From the NCBI GenBank assembly GCA_001464195.1, contig LNEY01000002.1, forward strand, positions 37,392 to 101,391: 64,000 nucleotides of DNA, in the 5' to 3' direction. The notes beneath the pieces were generated by a model. The model did no database searches and had not been told where the DNA came from. It saw nothing but the letters and a program-made list of their open reading frames with translations. The stretch comes from Burkholderiales bacterium Ga0077547 (GTDB lineage: Bacteria; Pseudomonadota; Gammaproteobacteria; Burkholderiales; Burkholderiaceae_C). Every line of letters starts with the position of its first letter. Positions within the stretch are counted from its first letter, which is position 1. Positions 54,081-62,935 of this stretch are shown here, piece after piece. The translations under genes and the position numbers were made by a program.

Positions 54081-56501
54081 CTACGCCTGGTTCACGACCA
54101 TCGGCTTGGTCGGATCGAAACCGATCACACCGCCGTCGTTGCGCGTGATCATCACCGTGGCCGACCGTGGTCGCGCCGATGCGCCGCCTGGACCGTAGCC
54201 CGCATTGCCTGGCCAGTTGCTCTCGAACGGGCCATTCAGGGTGGTGGGCGTGAGCGCGACCGTCGCGGGCACGGCACCGGCGCGGCCGGTGTTCTCGCCC
54301 GGGTGCTGCACATTGATGAACAGTGCCTTGCCGTCCGGCGACTCGGTCAGGCCGGTGATCTCGGCACCGAGCGGGCCGACGAACAGACGTTTCAGAGTGG
54401 CATCGGTCATCTTGCGACCGGCGTAGGTGCGCTGGGTCACCGGCAAGCCCGCGGCGCGAACGGCGGCGTCGGGGCTGCCATTGGCCAGGTTCACCACATC
54501 GACCGCACCGCCATCACCGTAGCGGCCGGGGATGGCCGCGAGCAGCATGGCATTGCTCTGGTCGGTCAGCGTGTTGTCGTCGGTCTGGATGTACAGGATC
54601 CCGGTGACCGCGCTGAACCAGCAACCATCCGGCTTGGACAGGTCGTTGTTGGCTGACAGGCCCGACAGGTTGACGTTGGCCTGGTAGTTGACATCGTCGA
54701 AGCCTGCATCGGCGGCGGCTTGCGCGCCGAAGAGGAAGATGTCCCAGCGGAAGGTCAGCGCACCCGCATCGTCACGATCTTCACGGATGCGCACGATGTG
54801 GCCATTGACGTTGCCGCGCTGGTTGGCCACCGCTGCGCCCTGGCTGGTCGCGCCCTTGGGGTCGGCCCAGTAGCGGGGGTTCGAGGCATCCAGCGGTGGG
54901 TTCGGCACGTTGTTGCCGCTCACGCCCGTGTTGCCCCGGTTCGGGTTCTCGGTCATGGTGATGTAGATCTCACCATTGGCCGGGTTCACCGCCGTCCACT
55001 CGGGACGGTCCATGCGCGTGGCGCCCACGGCACCACCGGCCAGACGGGTGTTGACGCAGATGTCGGCCAAATCTGCAAACTGGTAGCCCTCTGGGTTTTG
55101 CGCCGAGACCGGGACACCGGCTTGAATCTTCGGGTTGGCCAACGTCAGGGGTTCCCACACTCCGGTGCCGTCGGCGTTGAAGACCGCCGCGTAGATGGTG
55201 CCGCGATCCAGGTACTTGTCACCCACCGCCAGGCCGCCACGGCGGGCGTCGACCGGGTTCCACTTTTCTGCAGTGACGTACTTGTAGACGTACTCGTTTT
55301 GCGAATCGCAACCGATGTAGAAAGCCAGCGGACGGCCCGGCTTGGGCAGGCTGCTCCAGGCGCCTTCGTTGGCGCGGCGACCCATCGCGGTGCGCTTCTT
55401 CGGGCGCGACAGCGGGCTGTAGGGGTCGATCTCGACCATGTAGCCAAAGGTGTTGTGCTCGTTGCGGAAGTCGTCGGTGGCGGTGGCACCCGTCACGCTG
55501 ATGTTGAACCGTGAGTACTCGGTGGAGGTCGGGTCGGCAGGGACCACGCTCGACCAGCGGCGTGAGGCAAAGCCCGCCGTGCCCGGGCGCATGCCATTGC
55601 GCAGCAGCTGGGTGTTCTCGCGCTGCGGACGGTTCAGGTCGTCACCCGCGTTGCGAACAAAGTACCCGGCCCAGTTTTCTTCACAGGCGAGGTAGGTGCC
55701 CCAGGGCGTGACGCCGTTACCGCAGTTGTTCAGGGTGCCGCGGCAGATCACGCCCGTGGGCGAGAACTTCGTCTTCACGTAGCTGGAGGCACGCGCCGGG
55801 CCGGCGATGTCCATCAGGGTGCGGCCGGTCACGCGGTGGTTGTAGCGCGAGGGCTTGTGGGTGGCGAACTGACCACCGACCTTGCGAACTTCGACCACCG
55901 AAACGCCGTGCGCATCGATCTCCTTGATGACTTCGGCTTCAGGGCGCGGGCCCGCCGATGTGCTGAGGTTCGTCTCGCCTTGCGGATGCAGGAACTGCGC
56001 CGTGCCGGTGATGTTTTCGTGGTTCACCGCGAGCAAACCGCGCTGGTTGCCATTCGGGTCGCGCACGTCGACCGTCGGGTGCAGACCGAAGTAGTTCATG
56101 CCGTCGTGGTGGTCACCTGCGCGGCGGGCATAGTTGGTCTCGCTGCCATCGCCGGCATAGGCGGGCACCAAGGGGTCGAGCGAGTCGCCGGTGGCGTAGA
56201 TCACGGTGGCGGTGTAACCGGCAGCCACTTGCACGCCGTCGGCGATCGACTTGGCGACCGGCTCGAAATCGAGCACCAGTGTCGAGCGGGCGCGGCCCGG
56301 CGGGTTCGCCTGCGCCTCTTCGCTGCTCAAGGCCAGCGAGCCGAGGCCGGCCACCGCCATCGCGCCGACACCGCTCTTGATGACCTGGCGACGGCTCAGA
56401 CGAGCGGCGACGAGTTCATTGAAGTGGGTGGTCGTGCTCGGGTTGTTGTCCTGGTCGTCGGGGTCGGCGAGTTGAATGGGGGTGTTGGGGTTCATGTCCA
56501 T
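54081..56501 (-). CDS. PhoX-family alkaline phosphatase (DUF839)
   Basis: 806 residues. A Tat signal is visible: SRRQVIKSGVGAMAVAGLGS at about residues 37-56, in a long N-terminal region typical of PhoX. The body has DUF839 features such as NHENITG, PWGTYLACEENW and DGCWF. PhoX enzymes are calcium- and iron-dependent phosphatases that free phosphate from organic esters in the periplasm. A PEP-CTERM gene lies 48 bases upstream on the same strand and PhoD is divergent. A terminator follows. Confidence 0.9.
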   Translation of the reverse strand: MDMNPNTPIQLADPDDQDNNPSTTTHFNELVAARLSRRQVIKSGVGAMAVAGLGSLALSSEEAQANPPGRARSTLVLDFEPVAKSIADGVQVAAGYTATVIYATGDSLDPLVPAYAGDGSETNYARRAGDHHDGMNYFGLHPTVDVRDPNGNQRGLLAVNHENITGTAQFLHPQGETNLSTSAGPRPEAEVIKEIDAHGVSVVEVRKVGGQFATHKPSRYNHRVTGRTLMDIAGPARASSYVKTKFSPTGVICRGTLNNCGNGVTPWGTYLACEENWAGYFVRNAGDDLNRPQRENTQLLRNGMRPGTAGFASRRWSSVVPADPTSTEYSRFNISVTGATATDDFRNEHNTFGYMVEIDPYSPLSRPKKRTAMGRRANEGAWSSLPKPGRPLAFYIGCDSQNEYVYKYVTAEKWNPVDARRGGLAVGDKYLDRGTIYAAVFNADGTGVWEPLTLANPKIQAGVPVSAQNPEGYQFADLADICVNTRLAGGAVGATRMDRPEWTAVNPANGEIYITMTENPNRGNTGVSGNNVPNPPLDASNPRYWADPKGATSQGAAVANQRGNVNGHIVRIREDRDDAGALTFRWDIFLFGAQAAADAGFDDVNYQANVNLSGLSANNDLSKPDGCWFSAVTGILYIQTDDNTLTDQSNAMLLAAIPGRYGDGGAVDVVNLANGSPDAAVRAAGLPVTQRTYAGRKMTDATLKRLFVGPLGAEITGLTESPDGKALFINVQHPGENTGRAGAVPATVALTPTTLNGPFESNWPGNAGYGPGGASARPRSATVMITRNDGGVIGFDPTKPMVVNQA

Positions 56502-56549
56502 GTCGTGTCCTGGGGTAAGGGTGTGTGGGGCGGTCGATGGATGGCCGCT

Positions 56550-57380
56550 TCAATCGTTCGATTGGCGGCGGGCGGCAACGAAGCCCAGCGCGCAGAGGCC
56601 GGCGAGCAACATCGCGTAGGTACTGGGCTCGGGGACGGGTGCCAGCGCCGAGGCGGAGTACACGCTGACGCCGCTGTCGAGGTAGGTGGTGATGGCAGCG
56701 TTGGTGGTGTTGGTGTAGCTCAGGGTGATCAGGTCGGCATCACTCAGGTTGTAGTTGCCGACCAAGCCCGTCGCGTCGGGGCCGCCAACCGTGTTCTCAA
56801 CCAGGCCGCCCCCGCTGACTTCGAGCAGGCCGGTCGCGAAGCCGTAGAACTCGCCGACGCTGTAATTGGCGGGGAAGGCCGGGTTGCTGCCCACCGCGGT
56901 CAGGAACAGTGCGCCCTGGAAGGTGACCGATGCGCCGGCATCGAGCGTGAAGTACGAGCGGCTGAACGCCGTCGCCGAGGAGGTGCCCGAAGTCGGCACC
57001 AGCGCGAAAGCAGAAAGGCTGCTGAAGACTTGCGACGGGCCGGTGAACGTCTGCGCATTGGCGACCGTGGTCGTGCCGGTGCTGACGGCCGCGGTCGATG
57101 GCACCGCCGTGCCAATCGCGAAGTCGTTGCCTATGCTGGCGGGGCCATAGGCCGGGTTGAACACCCCGGCCGCTTCTTCATAGCCGGTCAAGTCAGCGGC
57201 AACGATGTCGCTGCTGGCCGACGATGCCAGCTCAGGATCGACCGACCAGGCGAAGCCGCCCGTGGACAACACCGAGAACGACAAGAACGCAGAAGCCGAG
57301 CTATTGGCATGCGCCGAACTGGCGGTGAAGGAGATGGCGAGCGACAGCGCGCTGGTCAGAAGCGTTTTGGAGAATTTCAC
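56550..57380 (-). CDS. PEP-CTERM sorting domain protein
   Basis: 276 residues from the GTG at 57380, with GAGG eight bases upstream; the longer frame up to 57602 does not look coding. A signal peptide ends at SAHA. The body is Ala/Ser/Thr-rich with alternating beta pattern. The sorting tag VPEPSTYAMLLAGLCALGFV plus AARR closes it. It is probably co-transcribed with PhoX. Confidence 0.87.
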   Translation of the reverse strand: MKFSKTLLTSALSLAISFTASSAHANSSASAFLSFSVLSTGGFAWSVDPELASSASSDIVAADLTGYEEAAGVFNPAYGPASIGNDFAIGTAVPSTAAVSTGTTTVANAQTFTGPSQVFSSLSAFALVPTSGTSSATAFSRSYFTLDAGASVTFQGALFLTAVGSNPAFPANYSVGEFYGFATGLLEVSGGGLVENTVGGPDATGLVGNYNLSDADLITLSYTNTTNAAITTYLDSGVSVYSASALAPVPEPSTYAMLLAGLCALGFVAARRQSND

Positions 57381-57614
57381 TTTGAGTGCCTCAGGTGAAA
57401 GTGGTGGAAGACTGCTGAGGCAGAAATGCCCTGGCAACTGGCAGACGACCGTGGTCACGCGCGGCGCCCCTGTCAGATCAAGACAAGAACACGGCTGTGC
57501 AACCGATCTGCGACGGATGCTGACGGCGCTCGTTGACAGCCGTGTGTCAAGACCAGCAGCTACAACGGGAGCTGCCGCCGTATACATTCCCGTCACTTCC
57601 AACGCGAGCCCACC
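57381..57614. promoter_or_regulatory. divergent control region of the PEP-CTERM/PhoX and PhoD genes
   Basis: 234 bases with promoters for both directions. TTGACA at 57534-57539 and TGTCAA at 57546-57551 make a perfect 6-base inverted repeat around six bases; it may be an operator or supply a -35 box. I searched for tandem CTGTCAT-type Pho boxes with 11-base period and did not find a good one. Confidence 0.4.
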
Positions 57615-59204
57615 ATGTTGCCGACCCGACGCCAGTTCGTGAGCGCCACCTGCGGCGCCGCGGCACTGGGCTGTACTTCACTCGGCTGGCGCACCGCATT
57701 CGGCGCGCCGGCGGTGCTTGCATCACCAGCGACGCGCGCTGAGGTCCCGCGCTTCGACCTCGGCATCGCCTCCGGCCACCCGCAGACCGACAGCGTGGTG
57801 CTGTGGACGCGGCTGACGGGGGACGATCTTCCCGATCAGGTCGAGGTGCGTTGGGAGGTGGCGCACGACGAGGCGTTTCGGCGCATCGCCGCCCGCGGGA
57901 CCGAAACGGCGCAGGCCAGTTGGGCACACAGCGTGCACGCCGAACCGCGCGGCTTGCAGCCGGGACGCTGGTACTGGTATCGCTTCCAGGCACTCGGCGA
58001 CCGCAGCATGGCGGGCCGCACGCGCACCGCACCGTCGGCCGTTGCCGCCACGGGAGCGGCCGACCCGCTGCGCTTCGCGATTGCGAGCTGCCAGCGTTAT
58101 GAATCGGGCCACTACGCCGCCTGGCGTGATGTGGCAGAACAGTCGCTCGATCTGGTGATGTTTCTCGGCGACTACATCTACGAATCGGCGTCGCGCCCCG
58201 GCGGACCTCGACACCACGACGGCGGCGTGGCACGCACCCTGGCCGATTACCGCGCCCGCTACGCCACCTACAAGCGCGATGCCCACCTGCAGGCCGCCCA
58301 TGCCAGCGCGCCGTGGCTGATGGTGTGGGACGACCACGAGGTAGAGAACGACTACGCCGGGCTGCAGAGCCAGCACCTGGATGCCGATTTCACGACGCGC
58401 CGCGCGGCGGCCTACCAGGCCTACTGGGAACATCTGCCGTTCCCGAAGGCGGCCCGGCCACGGCTGGGCGTGCGTGGTGCCACGATGCCCATCACCGGGC
58501 GGCTGGACTGGGGCACGCTGGCCCGCATCCACCTGCTCGACAACCGCCAGTACCGCGATCCGCAAGCCTGCCCACGGGCGGGCCGCGGTGGCTCGAACAC
58601 CGTGGCGTTACAAGACTGTCCTGCCTTGCACGACCCACGGCGCAGCCTGCTCGGCGCCGAACAGGAACGCTGGCTGGCCAGCGGCTGGGACCTGCGCCGG
58701 CCGTGGAATCTGGTGGCCCAGCAAACGCTGATGGCCCGCCACGCCTGGAGCGATCCCAGCGCAGCCGCGGGCGTGGGCGCCACCTACTGGACCGACGGCT
58801 GGGACGGCTACGCCGCATCGCGCAACCGGCTGCTCGGTACCGTGGCGGCACGTCAGGCGCCAGGGGTTGTGGTGCTCGGGGGTGATGTGCATGCCCATGT
58901 GGTGGCCGACCTGAAAGCCGACTTCGACCGCCCCGACGCACCCACCGTCGCCACCGAGTTCTGCGGCAGCTCGATCGCCAGCAGCGGACTGCCGCAAGAC
59001 CGCATCGACGCGTCGCGCCCGTTCAACCCGCACATCCACTGGAGTCGCAGCGATCAGCGCGGCTGCATGTTGTTCACCCTGGACGCCAAACAGCTGCAAG
59101 CGGCGCTGAGGGTGGTTGACGACGTGAACGATCCGGCCAGTGCCGTGCGCACCGCCACCAGCTTCATGGTCGATGCCCAGAAGCCCGGCGCCGTCGCCAC
59201 ATGA
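57615..59204 (+). CDS. phoD: alkaline phosphatase D (PhoD family)
   Basis: 529 residues. Tat-type signal TRRQFVSATCGAAALGC, then the PhoD N-terminal domain (FDLGIASGHPQTDSVVLWTR) and a metallophosphatase core with FLGDYIYE, WDDHEVENDY and LGGDVHAHVVADL. PhoD is a calcium/iron phosphodi- and monoesterase acting outside the inner membrane. It is divergent from PhoX, so two Tat-exported phosphatases share one control region. Confidence 0.93.
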   Translation: MLPTRRQFVSATCGAAALGCTSLGWRTAFGAPAVLASPATRAEVPRFDLGIASGHPQTDSVVLWTRLTGDDLPDQVEVRWEVAHDEAFRRIAARGTETAQASWAHSVHAEPRGLQPGRWYWYRFQALGDRSMAGRTRTAPSAVAATGAADPLRFAIASCQRYESGHYAAWRDVAEQSLDLVMFLGDYIYESASRPGGPRHHDGGVARTLADYRARYATYKRDAHLQAAHASAPWLMVWDDHEVENDYAGLQSQHLDADFTTRRAAAYQAYWEHLPFPKAARPRLGVRGATMPITGRLDWGTLARIHLLDNRQYRDPQACPRAGRGGSNTVALQDCPALHDPRRSLLGAEQERWLASGWDLRRPWNLVAQQTLMARHAWSDPSAAAGVGATYWTDGWDGYAASRNRLLGTVAARQAPGVVVLGGDVHAHVVADLKADFDRPDAPTVATEFCGSSIASSGLPQDRIDASRPFNPHIHWSRSDQRGCMLFTLDAKQLQAALRVVDDVNDPASAVRTATSFMVDAQKPGAVAT

Positions 59205-59264
59205 CACGGCGGTGACATTCGCAGCCACAATCAGTGCCCTTCCTCGCAGCATGTCCCTCCCCAC

Positions 59265-61163
59265 ATGTCACCAACACCCACCCCCACGACCCGGCCGCAC
59301 CGCAACGCACCTGCCCACCTGGTGCACCTCCGCCTGAAAGCGTGGGTGGACGAGATCGCGGCGCTGACCGACGCGGCCGATGTCTACTGGTGCGACGGCT
59401 CGCAAGCCGAGTACGACCGGCTCTGCGAGCAGCTGGTGGCCGCTGGCACCATGAAAAAGCTCAACCCCGAGCTGCGCCCCCGCAGCTACCTGGCCACCAG
59501 CGACCCCAGCGATGTGGCCCGCGTCGAGGACCGCACCTACATCTGCAGCCCGCGCAAGGAAGACGCCGGCCCCACCAACAACTGGATGGCGCCGGCCGAG
59601 ATGCGCGCGCTGCTGCAGACCGGTCGTTCCGATGGAACGCCCGCGTTGTTCCGCGGCGCGATGAAGGGTCGCACGCTGTATGTGGTGCCGTTTTCCATGG
59701 GCCCGCTCGGGTCGCACATCTCGCACATCGGCGTCGAGCTGACCGACAGCCCTTATGTGGCCGTGAGCATGCGCACCATGACGCGCATGGGCCGTGCCGT
59801 GATCGACCTGCTGGGCACCGACGGCGAATTCGTGCCCTGCGTGCACACCGTCGGCGCACCGCTGGCCGCCGGCCAGAAAGACGTGCCCTGGCCGTGCAAC
59901 ACCACGAAGTACATCGTTCACTACCCCGAGACGCGCGAAATCTGGAGCTACGGCTCGGGCTACGGCGGCAATGCGCTGCTGGGCAAGAAGTGCTTTGCGC
60001 TGCGCATCGCCTCCACCATGGGGCGTGACCAGGGCTGGCTGGCCGAGCACATGCTGATCCTGGGCGTGACCAACCCGGCGGGCAAGAAGTACCACGTGGC
60101 CGCAGCCTTCCCGAGCGCCTGCGGCAAGACCAACTTCTCGATGATGGTGCCGCCGCAGGGCTACACGGGCTGGAAGGTCACCACCATCGGCGACGACATC
60201 GCGTGGATCAAGCCGGGAGCCGATGGCCGGCTCTATGCCATCAACCCGGAAGCCGGCTACTTCGGCGTGGCCCCGGGCACCAACCACCAAACCAACCCCA
60301 ACTGCATGGACTCATTGAAGTCCGATGTGGTGTTCACCAACGTCGCGCTGACCGACGATGGCGATGTGTGGTGGGAAGGCATGACCGACACCCCGCCTGC
60401 GCATCTGATCGACTGGCAAGGCCGTGACTGGACACCGGCAATCGCGAAAGAAAACGCGGTGGACGGCAAGCCCCGGCCCGCGGCCCACCCGAACGCGCGC
60501 TTCACCGTGGCCGCAGGCAACAACCCGGTGCTCGATCCGCAATGGGACAACGCCGCTGGCGTGCCGATCGACGCCTTCATCTTCGGTGGCCGCCGCTCGA
60601 CCACCGTGCCGCTGGTGACGCAGGCGCGCAGCTGGGTCGAAGGTGTCTACATGGCCGCGACCATGGGCAGCGAAACCACCGCGGCCGCAGCCGGCCAGCA
60701 GGGCGTTGTGCGGCGCGACCCGTTCGCGATGCTGCCGTTTGCCGGCTACAACATGGCCGATCACTTCCAGCACTGGCTCAACATCGGCAACAAGTTGTCG
60801 GCCAGCGGCGCCACGCTGCCGCTGATCTTCTGCGTCAACTGGTTCCGCAAGGGCGCCGATGGCAAGTTCGCCTGGCCCGGTTACGGCGACAACATGCGTG
60901 CGCTCGAATGGATGCTCGGCCGCGTCGACGGCAAAGCGGGCGGCGAAGACAACGTGTTCGGCGTCAGCCCACGCTACGACGACCTGCGCTGGGACGGCCT
61001 GAATTTCAGCCGCGAGCAGTTCGACAGCGTCACCCGCATCGACAAGGCAGACTGGAAGCGGGAACTGGTCTTGCATGCAGAGCTGTTCAAGCAGCTCGAA
61101 TACCATTTGCCGCAGGAGCTGCCGGCGACGATGGCACGCATCGAACAACGCCTCGCGGTCTGA
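59265..61163 (+). CDS. pckG: phosphoenolpyruvate carboxykinase (GTP)
   Basis: 632 residues, GTP-type. It interconverts oxaloacetate and PEP for gluconeogenesis. The P-loop with the reactive cysteine is PSACGKTNF (residues 283-291); other signatures are [16 protein letters not shown] and [10 protein letters not shown]. With pyc it gives a full pyruvate-oxaloacetate-PEP route. An ATPase gene follows 21 bases later, perhaps co-transcribed. Confidence 0.96.
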   Translation: MSPTPTPTTRPHRNAPAHLVHLRLKAWVDEIAALTDAADVYWCDGSQAEYDRLCEQLVAAGTMKKLNPELRPRSYLATSDPSDVARVEDRTYICSPRKEDAGPTNNWMAPAEMRALLQTGRSDGTPALFRGAMKGRTLYVVPFSMGPLGSHISHIGVELTDSPYVAVSMRTMTRMGRAVIDLLGTDGEFVPCVHTVGAPLAAGQKDVPWPCNTTKYIVHYPETREIWSYGSGYGGNALLGKKCFALRIASTMGRDQGWLAEHMLILGVTNPAGKKYHVAAAFPSACGKTNFSMMVPPQGYTGWKVTTIGDDIAWIKPGADGRLYAINPEAGYFGVAPGTNHQTNPNCMDSLKSDVVFTNVALTDDGDVWWEGMTDTPPAHLIDWQGRDWTPAIAKENAVDGKPRPAAHPNARFTVAAGNNPVLDPQWDNAAGVPIDAFIFGGRRSTTVPLVTQARSWVEGVYMAATMGSETTAAAAGQQGVVRRDPFAMLPFAGYNMADHFQHWLNIGNKLSASGATLPLIFCVNWFRKGADGKFAWPGYGDNMRALEWMLGRVDGKAGGEDNVFGVSPRYDDLRWDGLNFSREQFDSVTRIDKADWKRELVLHAELFKQLEYHLPQELPATMARIEQRLAV

Positions 61164-61184
61164 CGCTTTCTTCAAGGACCCGGC

Positions 61185-61880
61185 ATGGCCCACATTCATT
61201 TCATCGGCGGCGAAAAAGGCGGCGTCGGCAAGTCGCTGGTGTCACGCCTGGTGGCGCAGTACCTGATCGACAAGGAACTGCCTTTCCTCGGCTTCGACAC
61301 CGACCGCTCGCACGGCGCTCTGTTGCGCTTTTACTCAGGCTTTGCATCGCCAGTGCTGGTCGACCGCTATGAAGCGCTCGACTCGATCATCGAGGCGGCC
61401 ATTGAGCAACCCGAGCGCCGCATCCTGGTCGATCTGGCCGCGCAGACGCACGACCCGCTGGTGAAGTGGATGGACGAATCGGGCGTGCTCGACATGGCCG
61501 GCGAATCCGGCTTCACCATCACCTACTGGCATGTGATGGATTCGGGCCGCGACTCGGTCGATCTGCTGAAGAAGCTGCTCGACCGCTTCGGCGCGCGCCT
61601 CAACTACGTGCTGGTGCGCAACCAGATGCGCGGCGACGATTTCAGCATGCTGGAACACTCGGGCGAGCAAGATCGCGCGCTGGGCTTCGGCGCCCATGTG
61701 GTGTCGATCAAGCACCTGAGCGACAGCATCATCCAGAAGATCGATGCGTCGAGCAGCAGCTTCTGGGCCGCGCAGCACGATGCCGACAAGTCACGCACCG
61801 GCCTGGGCATGATGGACCGCCAGCGCCTGAAGATGTGGCTGCGCGACGCCTACCAGCAGATCGACAGCGCGCCGGTCTGA
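61185..61880 (+). CDS. orphan ParA/MinD-like ATPase
   Basis: 231 residues. The deviant Walker A GEKGGVGKS sits at the N-terminus; FDTDRSHGALL and LVDLAAQTHDPL supply the other nucleotide-site parts. The family moves or positions DNA, complexes or proteins. No ParB, MinC/E or plasmid gene is nearby, and it lies only 21 bases after pckG, so its cargo is unknown. Confidence 0.82.
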   Translation: MAHIHFIGGEKGGVGKSLVSRLVAQYLIDKELPFLGFDTDRSHGALLRFYSGFASPVLVDRYEALDSIIEAAIEQPERRILVDLAAQTHDPLVKWMDESGVLDMAGESGFTITYWHVMDSGRDSVDLLKKLLDRFGARLNYVLVRNQMRGDDFSMLEHSGEQDRALGFGAHVVSIKHLSDSIIQKIDASSSSFWAAQHDADKSRTGLGMMDRQRLKMWLRDAYQQIDSAPV

Positions 61881-62056
61881 GGGACGACGGCCAGGGCGGT
61901 GAATACCCACCGTTGCGACGGCCTGAAGCGGCTGGCAGAGTCGCATCGAGACGCGCCACCTTTTGCACGAATTTGATGGTGTTGAACCGGCGTGTGCCGG
62001 CTGGATAGTCGTTACCTGACAAAGGTTTACCGTGGTTTTTATTGACCTGATTAAAC

Positions 62057-62109
62057 GGCAACGCCCAGAGTTAAGCAGCAGTGCGTGCTGCATAAACTAG
62101 TAGTTAGGC
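62057..62109 (+). other. integron-type recombination site (attI- or attC-like), left side of the cassette
   Basis: The site ends in GTTAGGC (62103-62109), the classic core with crossover G/TTAGGC. Upstream, GTTAAGCAGCAG and TGCTGC form a stem (GCAGCA at 62075-62080 with TGCTGC at 62086-62091). From memory the block resembles the end of attI1 (GTTACGCAGCAG ... TAAAA ... GTTAGGC). Read as attC, GGCAAC at 62057-62062 is the other end box. No integrase gene lies between it and the ATPase gene. Confidence 0.6.
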
Positions 62110-62114
62110 ATGGC

Positions 62115-62525
62115 ATGGACGCACTGCACCTTGGATCTCAGTCCCAGTTCGTTCGCATCTCTGTCCCCGCCTCCTTCTCCGGTGAGGGTTGGGCACAGGT
62201 CACCTTCGAGGTGGCAGACCAATGTTTCCGCGGCAGGGTGCAAGCGTTTCTCGAGCGCTCCGACTTCGAGCGCCTCTTGCAAGGCTTGGCGCCTTTGTAC
62301 GAGTCCCTCGCAGGAAGTGCCGAACTCTCACCGCTTGAGGCCCAGGTGAGCGTTGTCTTGTCCGGTAATGGCCGAGGCGCCATTGCAGTGGCGGGTTTCG
62401 CCATGGCTCACGCCGCGTTTGGTAGCAAGCTTCAGTTTGAGTTCGAGCTCGACCAGACATACTTGCCTCCCTTCATCGCCGGACTGCAAGCGCTTCTTGC
62501 CAAGAGTGAGGGCAGCCATGCCTAA
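62115..62525 (+). CDS. WapI-like immunity-type protein in a gene cassette
   Basis: 136 residues from the ATG at 62115, six bases after GTTAGGC. The pattern FRGRVQAFLERSDFERLLQG, LYESLAGSAELSPLEAQ, SGNGRGAIAVAGFA and FEFELDQTYLPPF matches WapI-type immunity proteins as I remember them, a group common in integron cassettes. The protein would neutralise a contact-dependent or other toxin; no toxin gene is visible. The stop codon TAA lies within GCCTAAC, the first box of the attC-like hairpin, as is normal for cassettes. Confidence 0.68.
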   Translation: MDALHLGSQSQFVRISVPASFSGEGWAQVTFEVADQCFRGRVQAFLERSDFERLLQGLAPLYESLAGSAELSPLEAQVSVVLSGNGRGAIAVAGFAMAHAAFGSKLQFEFELDQTYLPPFIAGLQALLAKSEGSHA

Positions 62526-62570
62526 CCATTCGGTCAAGCGGACTTGCCTACGGCAAGCCGCTTACCTCAA
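62520..62570 (+). other. attC-like recombination hairpin, right side of the cassette
   Basis: GCCTAAC (62520-62526) is followed by AAGCGG, an unpaired A at 62542, CTTGCC, a TAC loop, GGCAAG and CCGCTT. The 12-bp stem with one extrahelical base and a 3-base loop is how attC bottom strands fold. The expected closing box GTTRRRY after CTCAAAC is not intact, so the site may be decayed or cut by a later insertion. Confidence 0.65.
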
Positions 62571-62935
62571 ACTACAAGGGCTTCCCCCGCTGTCAAGCAA
62601 AGCCAGGCCATGACGATTCGCGCCAGCGAATCATCATGGAGTGCATTGACTGAATACCGATCGCGTGCCGAAGGCGTTGACTATGTAGCAAGGTGCGGAC
62701 TGGCGAAACTACAAACGGTCATTGATGCAGCTTGCGTGCTGCGGACCCTGATGAAAGACGCGCGCGGGGGCCTCATTCGTTAGTCGAGGACAGCAAGCGC
62801 TGCCTCCTTGAGCTAAACAGGCACTCCCCGCGCAGGTCCAACCTTGAACTCATCAACGCTGGCCGTCACGCGGCGGTGGAAATCGTTCTTTGTGGCGCGT
62901 CTCCTCAAGCGCGCGTGGTCAGGTGGTCAGCCTGC
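62526..62935. other. 410-base accessory spacer between the cassette and the transposase
   Basis: It starts with the attC-like hairpin. A frame from ATG 62610 to TAG 62783 (57 codons, beginning MTIRASESSWSALTEYRSRA) could be a small or decayed cassette gene; I do not recognise it. A 40-base hairpin sits at 62779-62818 and a candidate IS end at about 62846-62857. The rest shows no gene. Confidence 0.5.
62779..62818. repeat. imperfect 16/20-base inverted repeat hairpin
   Basis: GTTAGTCGAGGACAGC pairs with GCTGCCTCCTTGAGCTAAAC around an AAGC loop, with several one- and two-base bulges. The box order (GTT first, AAC last) is opposite to attC on both strands. It may be structured RNA linked to the IS, a terminator without a T-run, or a decayed site. 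Confidence 0.5.

Noticed and set aside
55836-57398. 520-codon open frame opposite PhoX and the PEP-CTERM gene
   Set aside because: It spans two real genes on the other strand and has Val/Gly/Ala/Arg-rich filler composition.
57381-57614. Pho box in front of PhoX or PhoD
   Set aside because: CTGTCAG and TGACAG pieces occur, but no tandem pair with the required 11-base period.
59268-60290. 340-codon open frame opposite pckG
   Set aside because: Antisense shadow; the pckG strand has the P-loop and other signatures.
62779-62818. A further attC site
   Set aside because: The end boxes come as GTT first and AAC last on both strands, opposite to the attC order.
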